64,000 nt of DNA from an uncultured Bacilli bacterium (GCA_910577505.1 CAJTLN010000002.1:434001-498000), one strand, 5' to 3'. Shown: positions 1 through 9,820, counted from the stretch's first letter. Numbers and translations are program-made. The notes: generated by a model not told the origin, from the letters alone.

Positions 1-480
1 TAAAACTTTTAAATCAAAATTTTCATCTAAAACTGTTACTGATGAAACATAATCTAAAAGGCATGCGTTATATGCCCCTGCATTGCCATAAATTGATCCA
101 CCAATTGTTCCAGGAATTCCTACAGCAAACTCTAAGCCTGTTAATGAACTATTTACTGTCTCTAAAGCGAGCTTAGGCAACATTGTTCCAGCCTCAGAAT
201 AAACCATTTGCATTTCTTTATGAATCTCTATACCATTTAATTTAGATAGTCTAACAATTGCTCCGTCATATTCTTTATCATTCAGAACAATGTTTGACCC
301 ATTTCCTAGAATCATAAATTTTATATTATTCTCTTTTAATAATTTTAGTGTTTTTTGCAAGTCGCTAATTGAATTTGGTGTAATTAAATACTTAGCCGTT
401 CCTCCAATATGATAAGTATTTAAATTTTTTAGAGAAGCATGTTCTTCTAAGCTTCCATAAGTTCTTAGTGTATTTATCAT
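1..480 (-). CDS. murB: UDP-N-acetylenolpyruvoylglucosamine reductase (MurB), 3' part outside window
   Basis: Only the first 160 residues are present; the gene runs off the left edge. MurB reduces UDP-GlcNAc-enolpyruvate to UDP-MurNAc with NADPH and FAD in the cytoplasmic phase of peptidoglycan synthesis. The FAD-binding domain is visible: THIGGTAKY near residue 25, the glycine-rich GNGSN motif near residue 60 and GIPGTIGGS near residue 125. Its ATG overlaps the TGA of murG (ATGA), which implies translational coupling with murG upstream of it. Confidence 0.93.
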   Translation of the reverse strand, partial: MINTLRTYGSLEEHASLKNLNTYHIGGTAKYLITPNSISDLQKTLKLLKENNIKFMILGNGSNIVLNDKEYDGAIVRLSKLNGIEIHKEMQMVYSEAGTMLPKLALETVNSSLTGLEFAVGIPGTIGGSIYGNAGAYNACLLDYVSSVTVLDENFDLKVL

Positions 481-1565
481 TTTTTTATCAATTCCTTTAA
501 TTTGCTATATATTAAATCACTACTACTATTCATACTCATTTTTTTTAAATTTGACTTCATATTTAAATATGTTTCGTGATTTTCAAGCACTTCATTAATT
601 TTAGTTGAAAGTAACTCGGCTGTCAAATCTTTTTCTTCAATTACTTCACCACCGCCATTATTTTTTATTTCTAAAGCGTTATAATATTGATGGTTGTTGG
701 CTACATATGGAGATGGAATAAATATTGCTGGAAGCGCTAATGATAAAATTTCACTCATTGTTGAGGCACCTGCTCTTGTTACTATTAAATCTGTATTTTT
801 TAATAGGGCTGGAAGATTGTCTAAATATGGTAAAACTTTTATATTGTTAGCAAAATGTTGACCTTTTATAAAATCCTCATATAAAGATTTACCAGTTATA
901 TATAAAATTTCATATTCGTAGTTAGCTGCTTTATTTAAAAATTCATGCATTTTTTCATTTACTGTTGCAGAGCCTAAAGAACCTGCTACTATAACAACCA
1001 ATTTTTTGTTTTTTGATAATCCTAATGATTCTTTACTCATTGGTTCTAGATGTAATGCGTTTTCACCACATGGGTTTCCACTATAGAAAACCTCGCCTTT
1101 AGCTTTGTTAAATTTTTTAGCAGAATCTTTAAAAGAGACACCAATTAAATCTGTACACTTTTGAAGTGTTAAATTTGTTTTTCCTGGTAAAGAATTCTGT
1201 TCATGAATAAAGGTTTTTATTCCTAATTTACTTGCGGCTTTTATTACAGGATACGTTACATATCCGCCTATTCCAAGAACCAAATCTGGTTTAAACTCTT
1301 TCATGATTCTTTCACATTTTTTGGTTGCTTTATTAATTAAAAAAATGTTTTTAAAATCGAGCAAGATATCTCTTTTAGAGAAACCGTAAATTTCTAATTC
1401 TTCGTAAGGAATACCTCTTTTTGGAATTAAGTCTTTTTCCATTCTATTATGTGTTCCTATATATAAAACTTCTAAATTCTCTTCTTTTTCTTTAAATTTA
1501 TTTATAATCGCTAGTGCTGGATATATATGTCCTCCAGTACCTCCTGCCGAAACTATAATTTTCAT
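477..1565 (-). CDS. murG: UDP-GlcNAc:undecaprenyl-PP-MurNAc-pentapeptide GlcNAc transferase (MurG)
   Basis: MurG adds GlcNAc to lipid I to make lipid II at the inner face of the membrane. The 362 residues fit the family. Visible motifs are the N-terminal GGTGGHIYPALA loop, AGSLGS around residue 195 and TRAGASTMSE around residue 262, with the following NNHQ that helps bind UDP-GlcNAc. An AGGTGAT ribosome binding site precedes the ATG. It is the first gene of a murG-murB unit and is divergent from the essC-like gene; a TATAAT lies about 25 bases upstream in the shared 140-base gap. Confidence 0.96.
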   Translation of the reverse strand: MKIIVSAGGTGGHIYPALAIINKFKEKEENLEVLYIGTHNRMEKDLIPKRGIPYEELEIYGFSKRDILLDFKNIFLINKATKKCERIMKEFKPDLVLGIGGYVTYPVIKAASKLGIKTFIHEQNSLPGKTNLTLQKCTDLIGVSFKDSAKKFNKAKGEVFYSGNPCGENALHLEPMSKESLGLSKNKKLVVIVAGSLGSATVNEKMHEFLNKAANYEYEILYITGKSLYEDFIKGQHFANNIKVLPYLDNLPALLKNTDLIVTRAGASTMSEILSLALPAIFIPSPYVANNHQYYNALEIKNNGGGEVIEEKDLTAELLSTKINEVLENHETYLNMKSNLKKMSMNSSSDLIYSKLKELIKK

Positions 1566-1707
1566 GTAATCACCTAATATAATTATACTATAAGTTTTTA
1601 TAAATTTGACTACTAATAGTTAACATTAATGTAAACAAAAAGTATTAAAACTTAATAATATTTATCTAACATATGATATAATTAATATATTAGAATAATA
1701 GAGAGTT

Positions 1708-4686
1708 ATGGTGTGTAGTATGGAAGTTCTCTTATTAGATAACAAAAGAATTACAAAAATTGTTTTACCTAAAGAGATTAAAGGTGTATATTCTTTAAAA
1801 TATACACCATTGATTTTGTGTAATTTTAAAGAAATCTACATAGAAGCTTGCAATGATAAATGGATACTAAAAAGTAACCCGATGTTAAACTACATAGTAA
1901 ATAAAAAAGTGAAAAAAGATATAGAATTAAAAGAAGGATTAATAGTAAACATTACTCTTTATGATAGTGATGAAATACTCTACTTATATTGCCTGCCTAA
2001 TCTTTTTGACAATTCTGTAAGATATATAAACAATTTAAAAAAGATTAAAATTGGATCGACTAATCAATGTTCTGTTGTGATTAAGGAACTATATGGCGAA
2101 ATAGTCTTGGGAGAGATATTTAAAGAAAATGATTTCTTTTATATTTCTTCTATAAATGATTCAAAAGCTATGATATATCTAAATAACTCTAGAGTATTTG
2201 ATGTTAACAAAGTTTTTTTTGGTGATGTAATTTTTATTAATGGATTACGTATTATCTTAATGAATGATTTTATACAAATTAATGGTATATCTTCTAATTA
2301 TGAATTTAATCTTGATGATTTTGTTAAGTATGAAGAAAATAATGATAATATTTTAAAAGAAAACGATTTTATTTATGGTGATAAATTAGATAGTAAAAAA
2401 AGTATTGATAATTTTTGTAAACGTAATGTTGCAAATGAAAATATAAAGATTCTTTTACCACCTATTCCTGATGAAACCTATGATAGAACTATGATAAGTT
2501 TTATATTTGCTTTCTTAATTGTCAGTTTAAATTTAATTTTAATATATAGTCTAGTTAGTAATCTAACAATCGGAAATGGCGCTAAATTTAATTCCTTATT
2601 TATATTTTTACTTCTTTGTTTGCTAATAGGATTTGGACTTTTTTTCTATTTTAAAAGAGAAAGGAAGAAAAATGTACGTATTCAAAAAGAAAACGAATAT
2701 ATTAACTACTTAAAAAAATGTGAAAATAATATTAAAGAAATAATTTTAAAGCAAGAAAAGGATTTAAATTTTAACTTTCCACCATTAAGTGAATATTATA
2801 ATAAAATTAATAACAATGTTATTTGGAGTCGTAACATAAAAGATAAAGATTTCTTAAATATTAGATTAGGAAATGGAACGAAAAATGCTTTAATTAATGT
2901 CAGTCCTGCGGAAGAAATGTTTACTTTTACCAACGATATACTAATTGATAAAATGTATGAATTAGTTGATGAAGAAAGATGTTTAAAAAATATACCAATT
3001 TTATGTAATTTTACTGATGATAAAATAATTAATTTAAAAATAAATAAAGGAAATTATAAATATCTTGATATGCTAATTTCTCAAATTGTTTCTTTACATA
3101 GTCCTTTAAATTTAAAACTTGCTTTCTTCTTAAAAAATGGCGAATTTGATTTATCTTATGTAAAACAATTACCACATATTTTCAGCAATGATAGAATGAT
3201 AAGATACTATGCAGAAAATGATGACGAAATGAATGTTATTTCTAATTATCTAAGTGATATATTTGAAGAAAGAATGAAAACTGTTTTAAATAATCTAAGT
3301 TTATTTAAGAATAAGGATAAAAAAATATATCATAATTTTAATGACTACTATTTAATTTTTGTAGATGATAATCATTCATTTAAAAACTTTGAAATCTTTA
3401 ATAAAATTAAAGATTATAATAGTAATATTGGATTTTCTGTTATTTATATTGGTGATAACGAGAATGTGGAATCTAACTTTTCTATTAATATCTCTAGTAA
3501 TTCATATATTTTAAATAATAATAAAGATATCAAAACATATTTTAAAGAAGATAGTTTTATGGAATATGATAACTATCTTTTAGGAAAAAAATTGCTAAAA
3601 AAATATGATTTTAAAAGTGTAAACGTTAATAACCTTCCTACTCCATTATCATTTTTAAAGCTATATGGAATTACTTTTATTGAACAATTAGATTTATTAG
3701 AATTCTGGAAAAAGAACAATAATTCTTGTAATATGAAAACTCTAATCGGTAAGAAAAAAAATAACTCTAATTTTTACTTAGATACTTCTGATAATGCTGA
3801 TGGGCCACATGGTATTATCCTAGGAAATGTTGCTTGCGGGAAAACTGAATTTTTAATGACTTTTATCTTGTCTATGAGTATTAATTATAACCCATGCCAA
3901 GTTCAGTTTATTATTTTTGAAAGTAGCACTGGTAAAATTATACAGACATTAAGAAGCGGAAAATATTCAATTCCTCATCTACTTGTATCATACAATGAAA
4001 TTGATTTAATGCTATATCGTAATGTTCTGGATGAAATAAGTGATGAACTAAAATATCGTGAAAAAATGTTTGAAAAAGCTATTAGTATTACAAATGATGT
4101 TGCGATGGATATCTATAAATATCAAAAATACTATCGAGAAGGAACCTTAAAAGAACCTATATCTCATCTTTATATAATTATAGATGATTTTGATAAGATG
4201 CGTGACGATTCTGAAGATTTTATTAGTGATTTGATGACTCTTATAAGGGTTGGACATTTATTTGGTATTCATTTGATTTTATCTTTAGAAAATGAAGAAA
4301 TACTAAAAAATATAGATATTGCTGAAGATTTATTTTTTAAAGTTAAATTGAATACTAGAGTTAATAGTTTATCTTTTAAAGATATTGGAACTTTCCGATT
4401 ATATACTAAAACAAAAAAAGCTCCTGAATTTGGACAGTTTGCATATTCCAATGTAAAGTATGATCCTTACAGATTAAAGCAAAAAAATGATGATAGTTCT
4501 ATATTATTCATAGATAATGTTGGAAGAATAATTGAAGCGTCTGATGATTATTTAAATAATAAAAATAACATAATAATAAAAGATGAAAAGACAGTACTTG
4601 CAAATACTTTAATCGATTGGAGCAAAACTAATTTATACTTGCCTAGAAAACTTGGCAAAGAAAAAAGAAAGGGAGTTAGAAAGTAA
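1708..4686 (+). CDS. EssC/YukB-like type VII secretion ATPase, shortened
   Basis: FtsK/SpoIIIE-family motor of the type VIIb (Ess/Yuk) secretion system. An N-terminal FHA-like region (about residues 1-200) is followed by two membrane helices near 261-285 and 294-315, a degenerate ATPase-like D0 segment, and one canonical ATPase domain with Walker A GNVACGKT near residue 708 preceded by the family's GPHG, and Walker B IIIDDFD near 822. At 992 residues it is about one third shorter than typical EssC (around 1,480): the distal D2 and D3 ATPase domains are absent. The start is uncertain; a second ATG lies 12 bases downstream. EsaB follows two bases after the stop. A full T7SS cannot be claimed from the window. 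Confidence 0.8.
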   Translation: MVCSMEVLLLDNKRITKIVLPKEIKGVYSLKYTPLILCNFKEIYIEACNDKWILKSNPMLNYIVNKKVKKDIELKEGLIVNITLYDSDEILYLYCLPNLFDNSVRYINNLKKIKIGSTNQCSVVIKELYGEIVLGEIFKENDFFYISSINDSKAMIYLNNSRVFDVNKVFFGDVIFINGLRIILMNDFIQINGISSNYEFNLDDFVKYEENNDNILKENDFIYGDKLDSKKSIDNFCKRNVANENIKILLPPIPDETYDRTMISFIFAFLIVSLNLILIYSLVSNLTIGNGAKFNSLFIFLLLCLLIGFGLFFYFKRERKKNVRIQKENEYINYLKKCENNIKEIILKQEKDLNFNFPPLSEYYNKINNNVIWSRNIKDKDFLNIRLGNGTKNALINVSPAEEMFTFTNDILIDKMYELVDEERCLKNIPILCNFTDDKIINLKINKGNYKYLDMLISQIVSLHSPLNLKLAFFLKNGEFDLSYVKQLPHIFSNDRMIRYYAENDDEMNVISNYLSDIFEERMKTVLNNLSLFKNKDKKIYHNFNDYYLIFVDDNHSFKNFEIFNKIKDYNSNIGFSVIYIGDNENVESNFSINISSNSYILNNNKDIKTYFKEDSFMEYDNYLLGKKLLKKYDFKSVNVNNLPTPLSFLKLYGITFIEQLDLLEFWKKNNNSCNMKTLIGKKKNNSNFYLDTSDNADGPHGIILGNVACGKTEFLMTFILSMSINYNPCQVQFIIFESSTGKIIQTLRSGKYSIPHLLVSYNEIDLMLYRNVLDEISDELKYREKMFEKAISITNDVAMDIYKYQKYYREGTLKEPISHLYIIIDDFDKMRDDSEDFISDLMTLIRVGHLFGIHLILSLENEEILKNIDIAEDLFFKVKLNTRVNSLSFKDIGTFRLYTKTKKAPEFGQFAYSNVKYDPYRLKQKNDDSSILFIDNVGRIIEASDDYLNNKNNIIIKDEKTVLANTLIDWSKTNLYLPRKLGKEKRKGVRK

Positions 4687-4688
4687 AA

Positions 4689-4940
4689 ATGAATACAAGA
4701 ATCTTGGTTAGATTAGTTGTTCCTACTTTAGAAACTTCTTTTGAAATATATGTTACTACTTCAAGAAAAATCAAAGATTTACTTCCTCTTTTAATAAAGG
4801 GAATAAACGATTTGGGATATGATATTGAAACAGATGATAGCTATGGTATATATAATAAAACAAATGGCAAAAAGTATGATTTGAATGTTGAAATTGAAGA
4901 TACTGATATTATTGATGGAACAGAACTTATATTAATATAA
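4689..4940 (+). CDS. EsaB/YukD-like ubiquitin-fold protein
   Basis: An 83-residue acidic protein with a beta-grasp pattern: an N-terminal strand pair (RILVRLVVPTLETSFEIYV), a helix (IKDLLPLLIKGIND) and a C-terminal strand ending in DGTELILI, as in YukD/EsaB. EsaB is a small cytoplasmic component or regulator of type VIIb secretion. The gene starts two bases after the EssC-like stop, so the two are almost certainly co-transcribed, and a strong terminator follows immediately. Identification rests on the fold pattern plus context. Confidence 0.75.
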   Translation: MNTRILVRLVVPTLETSFEIYVTTSRKIKDLLPLLIKGINDLGYDIETDDSYGIYNKTNGKKYDLNVEIEDTDIIDGTELILI

Positions 4941-4967
4941 AACTCAAAAATATTTGAGTTTTTCTTT
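4941..4967 (+). terminator. Terminator of the essC-esaB unit
   Basis: Eight-base perfect stem AACTCAAA/TTTGAGTT with a four-base loop followed by TTTCTTT, directly after the esaB-like stop. Confidence 0.85.
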
Positions 4968-5014
4968 GCTTATAAACATAATAAGAATAATTTTTTTAAT
5001 ATGAAGGGATAAAT

Positions 5015-5043
5015 TTGCTTTTTGAAATTAATAGTGTTAGTAT
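5015..5043 (+). promoter_or_regulatory. Sigma-A-type promoter for the 309-residue gene
   Basis: TTGCTT and TAGTAT are separated by 17 bases, ending about 25 bases before the ATG at 5068, which has an AAGGGGG ribosome binding site. With the terminator at 4941 this makes the downstream gene a separate transcription unit. Confidence 0.5.
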
Positions 5044-5067
5044 ACACGGCATCAAGGGGGAATTATC

Positions 5068-5997
5068 ATGAAAAAAAATCTACCTTTAAATGCTTTAATC
5101 AGTCATATTAGCTTTACTGTTGATTACATCTGTCGAGATAAGGAATATCCCCAAAAACTCAATGAGTACTTATATTTAATTGTATATGGAATGATAGTTA
5201 ATTATGGAGATGACTATATTAATGATATCTACGATGTAATATCTAAAACTAAGTTTATAATTGATGATTTTGGCTTTAAAAATAGATTCAAATTAAATGA
5301 TAATTTATATTATAAAAATTGTACCTCTAATAATTATTTGTTTAAGGGTATTGATTTAACAAATATATTCCCAACTATTAATATTAAATATGAATTACTT
5401 TTTAAAAATATTGATTCTTCTAGTATAAAAACTTTAGAGTACTTAACATATCATCTAAATTATATTTTATGTCAAAAAAATAGTAAATTATCTTTAGGTC
5501 AAAATATAAAATTACGATTTGATTATTATAAGAATGGTGGTTTTATTGATGACTCTTCAAGGAATGAAATGGTAATTAATAAAATATTTAACCTATTACA
5601 GACAGAAGATATTATTAAACATATTCTTGATTTAAGAAACAATGAAATTTCTGATGCAAGAGTAAAGAATGCTTTAATTTCTTTAAAGAATACAGATTAT
5701 GATTCTTATAAAGTTGAAGGTTTAGATTCTTTAGCTACTTTAGTTAGACCATTATATGAGTGTGATGAAATAAAAAATATTATTAATACTTTTAATTACT
5801 CTTTCATTGAAAAAGAGTTAGATAGTATTTTAGGCAATAATTCTTATAAGAAAATATGCCATAAATTAGAAATGTTAAATGATATGATACATAGATGCGA
5901 GATTGGAGTTTCAAGTAACTATTATGAATTGTCATTAGAATATGTATCTATAAGAAATAACTACGTAAATAGATATATTGCTAAAAAATATGCTTAG
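5068..5997 (+). CDS. Unknown cytoplasmic protein next to the T7SS genes
   Basis: I do not recognise this 309-residue protein. It has no signal peptide or membrane helix, is rich in Asn, Ile, Tyr and Lys, and looks mostly alpha-helical with a C-terminal helical bundle (about residues 180-305). It follows essC-esaB in the same direction but has its own promoter. It does not resemble EssB/YukC, which carries a membrane helix. A role in secretion is only suggested by position. Confidence 0.7.
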   Translation: MKKNLPLNALISHISFTVDYICRDKEYPQKLNEYLYLIVYGMIVNYGDDYINDIYDVISKTKFIIDDFGFKNRFKLNDNLYYKNCTSNNYLFKGIDLTNIFPTINIKYELLFKNIDSSSIKTLEYLTYHLNYILCQKNSKLSLGQNIKLRFDYYKNGGFIDDSSRNEMVINKIFNLLQTEDIIKHILDLRNNEISDARVKNALISLKNTDYDSYKVEGLDSLATLVRPLYECDEIKNIINTFNYSFIEKELDSILGNNSYKKICHKLEMLNDMIHRCEIGVSSNYYELSLEYVSIRNNYVNRYIAKKYA

Positions 5998-6028
5998 ATA
6001 TCTAATATATTATTCTTTTTAATTTTAA

Positions 6029-6057
6029 AAAGACATACTAAAAAATAGTATGTCTTT
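6029..6057. terminator. Bidirectional terminator between convergent genes
   Basis: Perfect 12-base stem AAAGACATACTA/TAGTATGTCTTT around an AAAAA loop, with T-rich tails on both strands; it lies between two convergent stop codons and touches the histidine kinase stop. Confidence 0.85.
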
Positions 6058-7951
6058 ATTGATTCTCTTCTTTATTTAATTTTTCAACAATTGAGTCGTC
6101 TATTTCAAACATTTCTTCTGGCAATGGGTCGAAGTTAATATGTTCTATTTCATTATTTAAAAATCTTCTTAATACTCTTTCTAGTTCTTTTTTTTCGATT
6201 GGCTTAGATAAGTAATCTTCGAAGCCCTCGCTCAAATATTTTTCTTTCATTCCTTCAATTGCATTAGCGGTTAGAACTACTACTCTATCTTTAAACTCGG
6301 GAATTTCTCGTAGTATATGCAGAGTTTCTGTTCCACTCATTTTTGGCATCATATCATCCATTAAAATTAAATCGTAGTGATTGTCTTTTTTTATTAAATC
6401 AATACATTCGAATCCTGATTGACATGTTGTTACTGTTATTCCGTAGTTATTTAGCATTCTTTCTGCTATTTTTATATTTAAATCATTATCATCTACTATT
6501 AATACTTTTTTATCATATAGTTCTAATTTAGAATTACTTGATTGAGTATTAAATGATGGTTTATTTTTACTTATTCTTTGTTTTAAATAGAATGTAAATT
6601 TTGAACCACTTCCATATACAGATTGAACAACAATATTTCCATCCATTAGTTCAACTAATCTTTTAGTAATTGCTAGTCCTAATCCTGCTCCTTCTATTGT
6701 GGTATTTCTATCTTCTTCTAGACGTTCAAATTTATTAAATAATTTATCAATTTGTTCAGGTTTGATACCTCTTCCTGTATCTTCTATAGCTACCATTAGA
6801 GAACATTCATCGTTTTTATTTATACAATTAATATTTACTGATATTAAACCTTTATCTGTATATTTAACAGCATTTGTTAGAAGATTACTCATTATTTCTT
6901 TGATTTTGGATTTATCACCGTATAAGATTTCTGGAACGTCGGGAGCTATTACCAGATTTAAATCAATTGGTTTTTCTCCTATCCTAGGTTTTATTAGCTT
7001 CATTAGATTTTGACATTCTTCTCTTAGATTATATTCATTATTTACTATTTCCATTTTATTGGCCTCTAGTTTAGAGATATCTAATATTCCATTTACTAAC
7101 TCTAAAAGGTTCTGAGAAGCTAAAATTATATCTTTTGCGTCTTGCTTAGCAGCCTCTAGTGTTTCTTCTTCTTGAATAGCTTCTGAGAATCCTACTATGG
7201 CATTAAGGGGTGTCCTTATTTCGTGAGACATACTTGATAAGAAGTCTGTTTTAGCAGCGTTTGCTTTTTCAGCTTGATCTTTGGCAAGAGATACTTGCTC
7301 TAAGAGTTTTACGTCTGGATTTTCGATAGTGAAAAACATAACTAATAACGCAAATGCTACACAATATGTTTCGGTTATAATTTCTGGATAGTGTGCTCTT
7401 AAGAGTAGACCTATACAAAATAAAAATACTAAGACAATGAACGGAACTCCCTTTCTTATATTTTTATTTGCAAACAAGTATTTTATTATTAATAAAATTA
7501 ATAATATAAATGATAAGATTATTCCAGATATTGATACGTAATATGCATATCCACCTACATCAAGAATTTCAGCATAATTAATTACTTCTATTGGAATTAC
7601 CATTATTAGGATAATGATTATTGCTAAAATTATTTCATTTATTTTATTAAAGTTTTTTTTGCTCTTTTCTTTAAAATCATTTATCTCTATGTTATATTCG
7701 ACGAATAAATATCCAATAATATTAAGCAAGGAAAGATGAATCCTTTGCATTATTCCAACAATATTATTATTTCCAGTTGTTTTCGCAACAATATAAACTA
7801 ATAGTGCATTTAAAGAAAAGAATAGACTTACAAATAACAATTCTTTATATATTTTTACTTCCTTGTTTGAAATGTTTTTTTTAGTAAAAAAAATAATAAA
7901 CAAGAATAAGCTTATAGTTAATGCTGTTGCTGGAAGCCAAATTCCACTCAT
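6056..7951 (-). CDS. 7TM hybrid sensor histidine kinase with one receiver domain
   Basis: 631 residues: about seven hydrophobic segments in residues 5-215, a short linker, a HisKA dimerisation helix with the phosphoacceptor in SHEIRTPLNA (His near 242), an HATPase_c domain with NLLTNAVKYT (N box), DTGRGI (G1) and GAGLGLAI (G2), and a C-terminal receiver with DD near 489, phosphoacceptor Asp in LILMDDMMP near 530 and the conserved Lys in LSKP. It is closely related in architecture to the second hybrid kinase at 10729-13032. Having only its own receiver, it needs an Hpt partner; the Hpt-REC gene in the same block is the obvious candidate. It has its own promoter candidate (TTGAAA, 17 bases, TATTCT) overlapping the end of the preceding gene. 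Confidence 0.92.
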   Translation of the reverse strand: MSGIWLPATALTISLFLFIIFFTKKNISNKEVKIYKELLFVSLFFSLNALLVYIVAKTTGNNNIVGIMQRIHLSLLNIIGYLFVEYNIEINDFKEKSKKNFNKINEIILAIIIILIMVIPIEVINYAEILDVGGYAYYVSISGIILSFILLILLIIKYLFANKNIRKGVPFIVLVFLFCIGLLLRAHYPEIITETYCVAFALLVMFFTIENPDVKLLEQVSLAKDQAEKANAAKTDFLSSMSHEIRTPLNAIVGFSEAIQEEETLEAAKQDAKDIILASQNLLELVNGILDISKLEANKMEIVNNEYNLREECQNLMKLIKPRIGEKPIDLNLVIAPDVPEILYGDKSKIKEIMSNLLTNAVKYTDKGLISVNINCINKNDECSLMVAIEDTGRGIKPEQIDKLFNKFERLEEDRNTTIEGAGLGLAITKRLVELMDGNIVVQSVYGSGSKFTFYLKQRISKNKPSFNTQSSNSKLELYDKKVLIVDDNDLNIKIAERMLNNYGITVTTCQSGFECIDLIKKDNHYDLILMDDMMPKMSGTETLHILREIPEFKDRVVVLTANAIEGMKEKYLSEGFEDYLSKPIEKKELERVLRRFLNNEIEHINFDPLPEEMFEIDDSIVEKLNKEENQ

Positions 7952-8004
7952 ACATTCTCACCTCTATTATAAGAATATCACTTGTTTATCTTTTTTTCAA
8001 TTAC

Positions 8005-9000
8005 TTAGCTTTTTAAATATTTTAATTTTTTTAATGATTTTATAGTTAATTCTGATGGATGATACGTTTCTCTTATTATATCCTCTATTGTGTAATATGA
8101 AGGAACGTCTCTCATTGTAAAGTCAATCCATTCTTTATACCTTTCTAAACTGTCTGGATTAGTTATAAATTCTTCTTCTGTTGGTTTTCCACCGCCATAT
8201 TGTTTCCATATTTGTCTTTTTAGATTTATCATTTCACTTTGAATAAAGAAAGATATATTTTCAGCTTCTGATGAATAAGCTCCTGTTAAATCAATACTTC
8301 TACCTATATTTAAAACATAGTTTTTTATCCCATTATTTTCATATTGTTCCATACTAACTGGAACTATTCTTGAATTTGTTTTTATTCCTCTATTGACTAA
8401 CCCTGGGTGAATCTTTCCAACTGGATTAATTGGATCTAAACAATATGCTGCCTCACCAAAATTCAATTCGTTTCCACCTTGATTTAATATTTTTATTTGT
8501 CTTACATTTACAGTATGAGCATCAAACCTGTTAGCCATTTCAAACCATGACACTCCGTGAGCTCTTAGTAATAGTCCATCAATGTTCTGATAGCTTTCCC
8601 CTGGGTCTGCCATTATAAAATAACTGCTATCATTTATACCATAAATGGCACTTTCTATGTCATATCTACCTATATGTGTACATGTGTAAATGCGGGATTT
8701 ATCTTTTTGAATTTTTGATCCTGTAAAACTTACTTTTCCTTCGTGTTCATATTTTGATTTATAATCTATAATTATATTTCTTTGATCGCCAAGAATTGTT
8801 ACTTTTCTTTTTTTAGTTATAGCATCAATTTTTAAGAATAATCTTATTATTTGATATATTTTACGCCTAATCTCTATGCCTTTTACTGGATTATCTTCTA
8901 AAAACAATTTTTTTCTTAACTCTTGATAATATTCTATAACTTCTTCTTGAGTCATATTAAAATATATCTCAAATAGGTTTTTTTCTTTAAATTCACTCAC
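8005..9000 (-). CDS. PlsC-like 1-acylglycerol-phosphate acyltransferase family protein
   Basis: 331 residues with an HX4D acyltransferase motif (HIGRYD near residue 108) and a downstream substrate-binding region with NFGEAAYCLDP near 180 in the position of the family's FPEG block. PlsC-type enzymes move an acyl group from acyl-ACP or acyl-phosphate to a lysophospholipid or related alcohol. No membrane helix is obvious, so it is probably peripheral. It starts with GTG behind a strong AGGGGG site. The actual acyl acceptor is unknown. It lies between a divergent paralogue and a hybrid kinase. Confidence 0.72.
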   Translation of the reverse strand: MSEFKEKNLFEIYFNMTQEEVIEYYQELRKKLFLEDNPVKGIEIRRKIYQIIRLFLKIDAITKKRKVTILGDQRNIIIDYKSKYEHEGKVSFTGSKIQKDKSRIYTCTHIGRYDIESAIYGINDSSYFIMADPGESYQNIDGLLLRAHGVSWFEMANRFDAHTVNVRQIKILNQGGNELNFGEAAYCLDPINPVGKIHPGLVNRGIKTNSRIVPVSMEQYENNGIKNYVLNIGRSIDLTGAYSSEAENISFFIQSEMINLKRQIWKQYGGGKPTEEEFITNPDSLERYKEWIDFTMRDVPSYYTIEDIIRETYHPSELTIKSLKKLKYLKS

Positions 9001-9064
9001 GATTATCCCCCTCTACTAATTTAATTATAGCATTTTTAGAGGCTTAAACCAAATTTTGCTATAT

Positions 9065-9820
9065 CTATGGCCTTTTGTATAGCCTTTGGGCGTTACCATA
9101 TTCTTTTTCTTTTAAAATTTCGTCTTCTAGATTTTCTAAGTCTATTCTGACAATTTTAGTTATTTCCTTAATATGTTCTGGTTTGTTAGTTCCTATGTAT
9201 AGATTTTTACCGATATTTATAACAGAAACTGTTTTATCTCCTACTTTAAAATCATCTGTTGCTACTGGTATTATAGTAGCTCCAGTTTCAACTACTAAAC
9301 TTGCTGCATCATCTGTTAAACTTTCAACAAAAGGTGCATACCATGATTCTGAAAAAATCACTTCTACTCCGTTGTTTAGTAAATTATTTATTTGTGAAGT
9401 TTTTATTATTTTATTATCTATGGTATTGCTTGATGATTTGAGTCTTAGATTACCATTTGTAAGTAATAAGTGCTCTATGTAACTAAGTTCATTTCCCGAA
9501 TTAGTAGTCATTGAAAAATAATCAGATATTTTTTCAATCAACGTCTCTATTGAGTATGTGCTTCTTTGACATACATAAATCTTTGGCCCTTTAGTATAAA
9601 AACTTTTATCGTTTAATACTTTTAATGCTCTATGTTCTAATATGCGATTTATTTTTGTAATAAAACGAATAAGCGCAAATATTCTTATTTGTATTTTAGC
9701 ATCTACTCTATTTAAACTATTTTTTGACTCATAAAGTCTTAGTTGCTGATAATATACTGATAGTTCGTCTAATGCCATTTTCTTTTTTTCAATAAAAGAT
9801 TTATATTCAAATTCATTCAT
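9065..9820 (-). CDS. Degenerate PlsC-like acyltransferase paralogue
   Basis: 251 residues sharing layout with the neighbouring acyltransferase: an N-terminal helical region with an IQIRIFALIRF-like segment, a block ending KIYVCQRSTYSIETL where the other protein has an HX4D motif, then FSESWYAPF and a beta-strand-rich end with VINIGKNLYIG matching VLNIGRSIDLT. The catalytic His and Asp are replaced (QRSTYS), so it is unlikely to transfer acyl groups by the usual mechanism. It may be a regulatory or scaffold paralogue. Its leader also resembles that of the active paralogue (AGGGGG after TAATTAA). Confidence 0.62.
   Translation of the reverse strand: MNEFEYKSFIEKKKMALDELSVYYQQLRLYESKNSLNRVDAKIQIRIFALIRFITKINRILEHRALKVLNDKSFYTKGPKIYVCQRSTYSIETLIEKISDYFSMTTNSGNELSYIEHLLLTNGNLRLKSSSNTIDNKIIKTSQINNLLNNGVEVIFSESWYAPFVESLTDDAASLVVETGATIIPVATDDFKVGDKTVSVINIGKNLYIGTNKPEHIKEITKIVRIDLENLEDEILKEKEYGNAQRLYKRP

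Noticed and set aside
6343..7013. Long plus-strand open frames across the histidine kinase genes
   Set aside because: They are antisense to well-supported kinase domains, lack ribosome sites and have no recognisable protein features.
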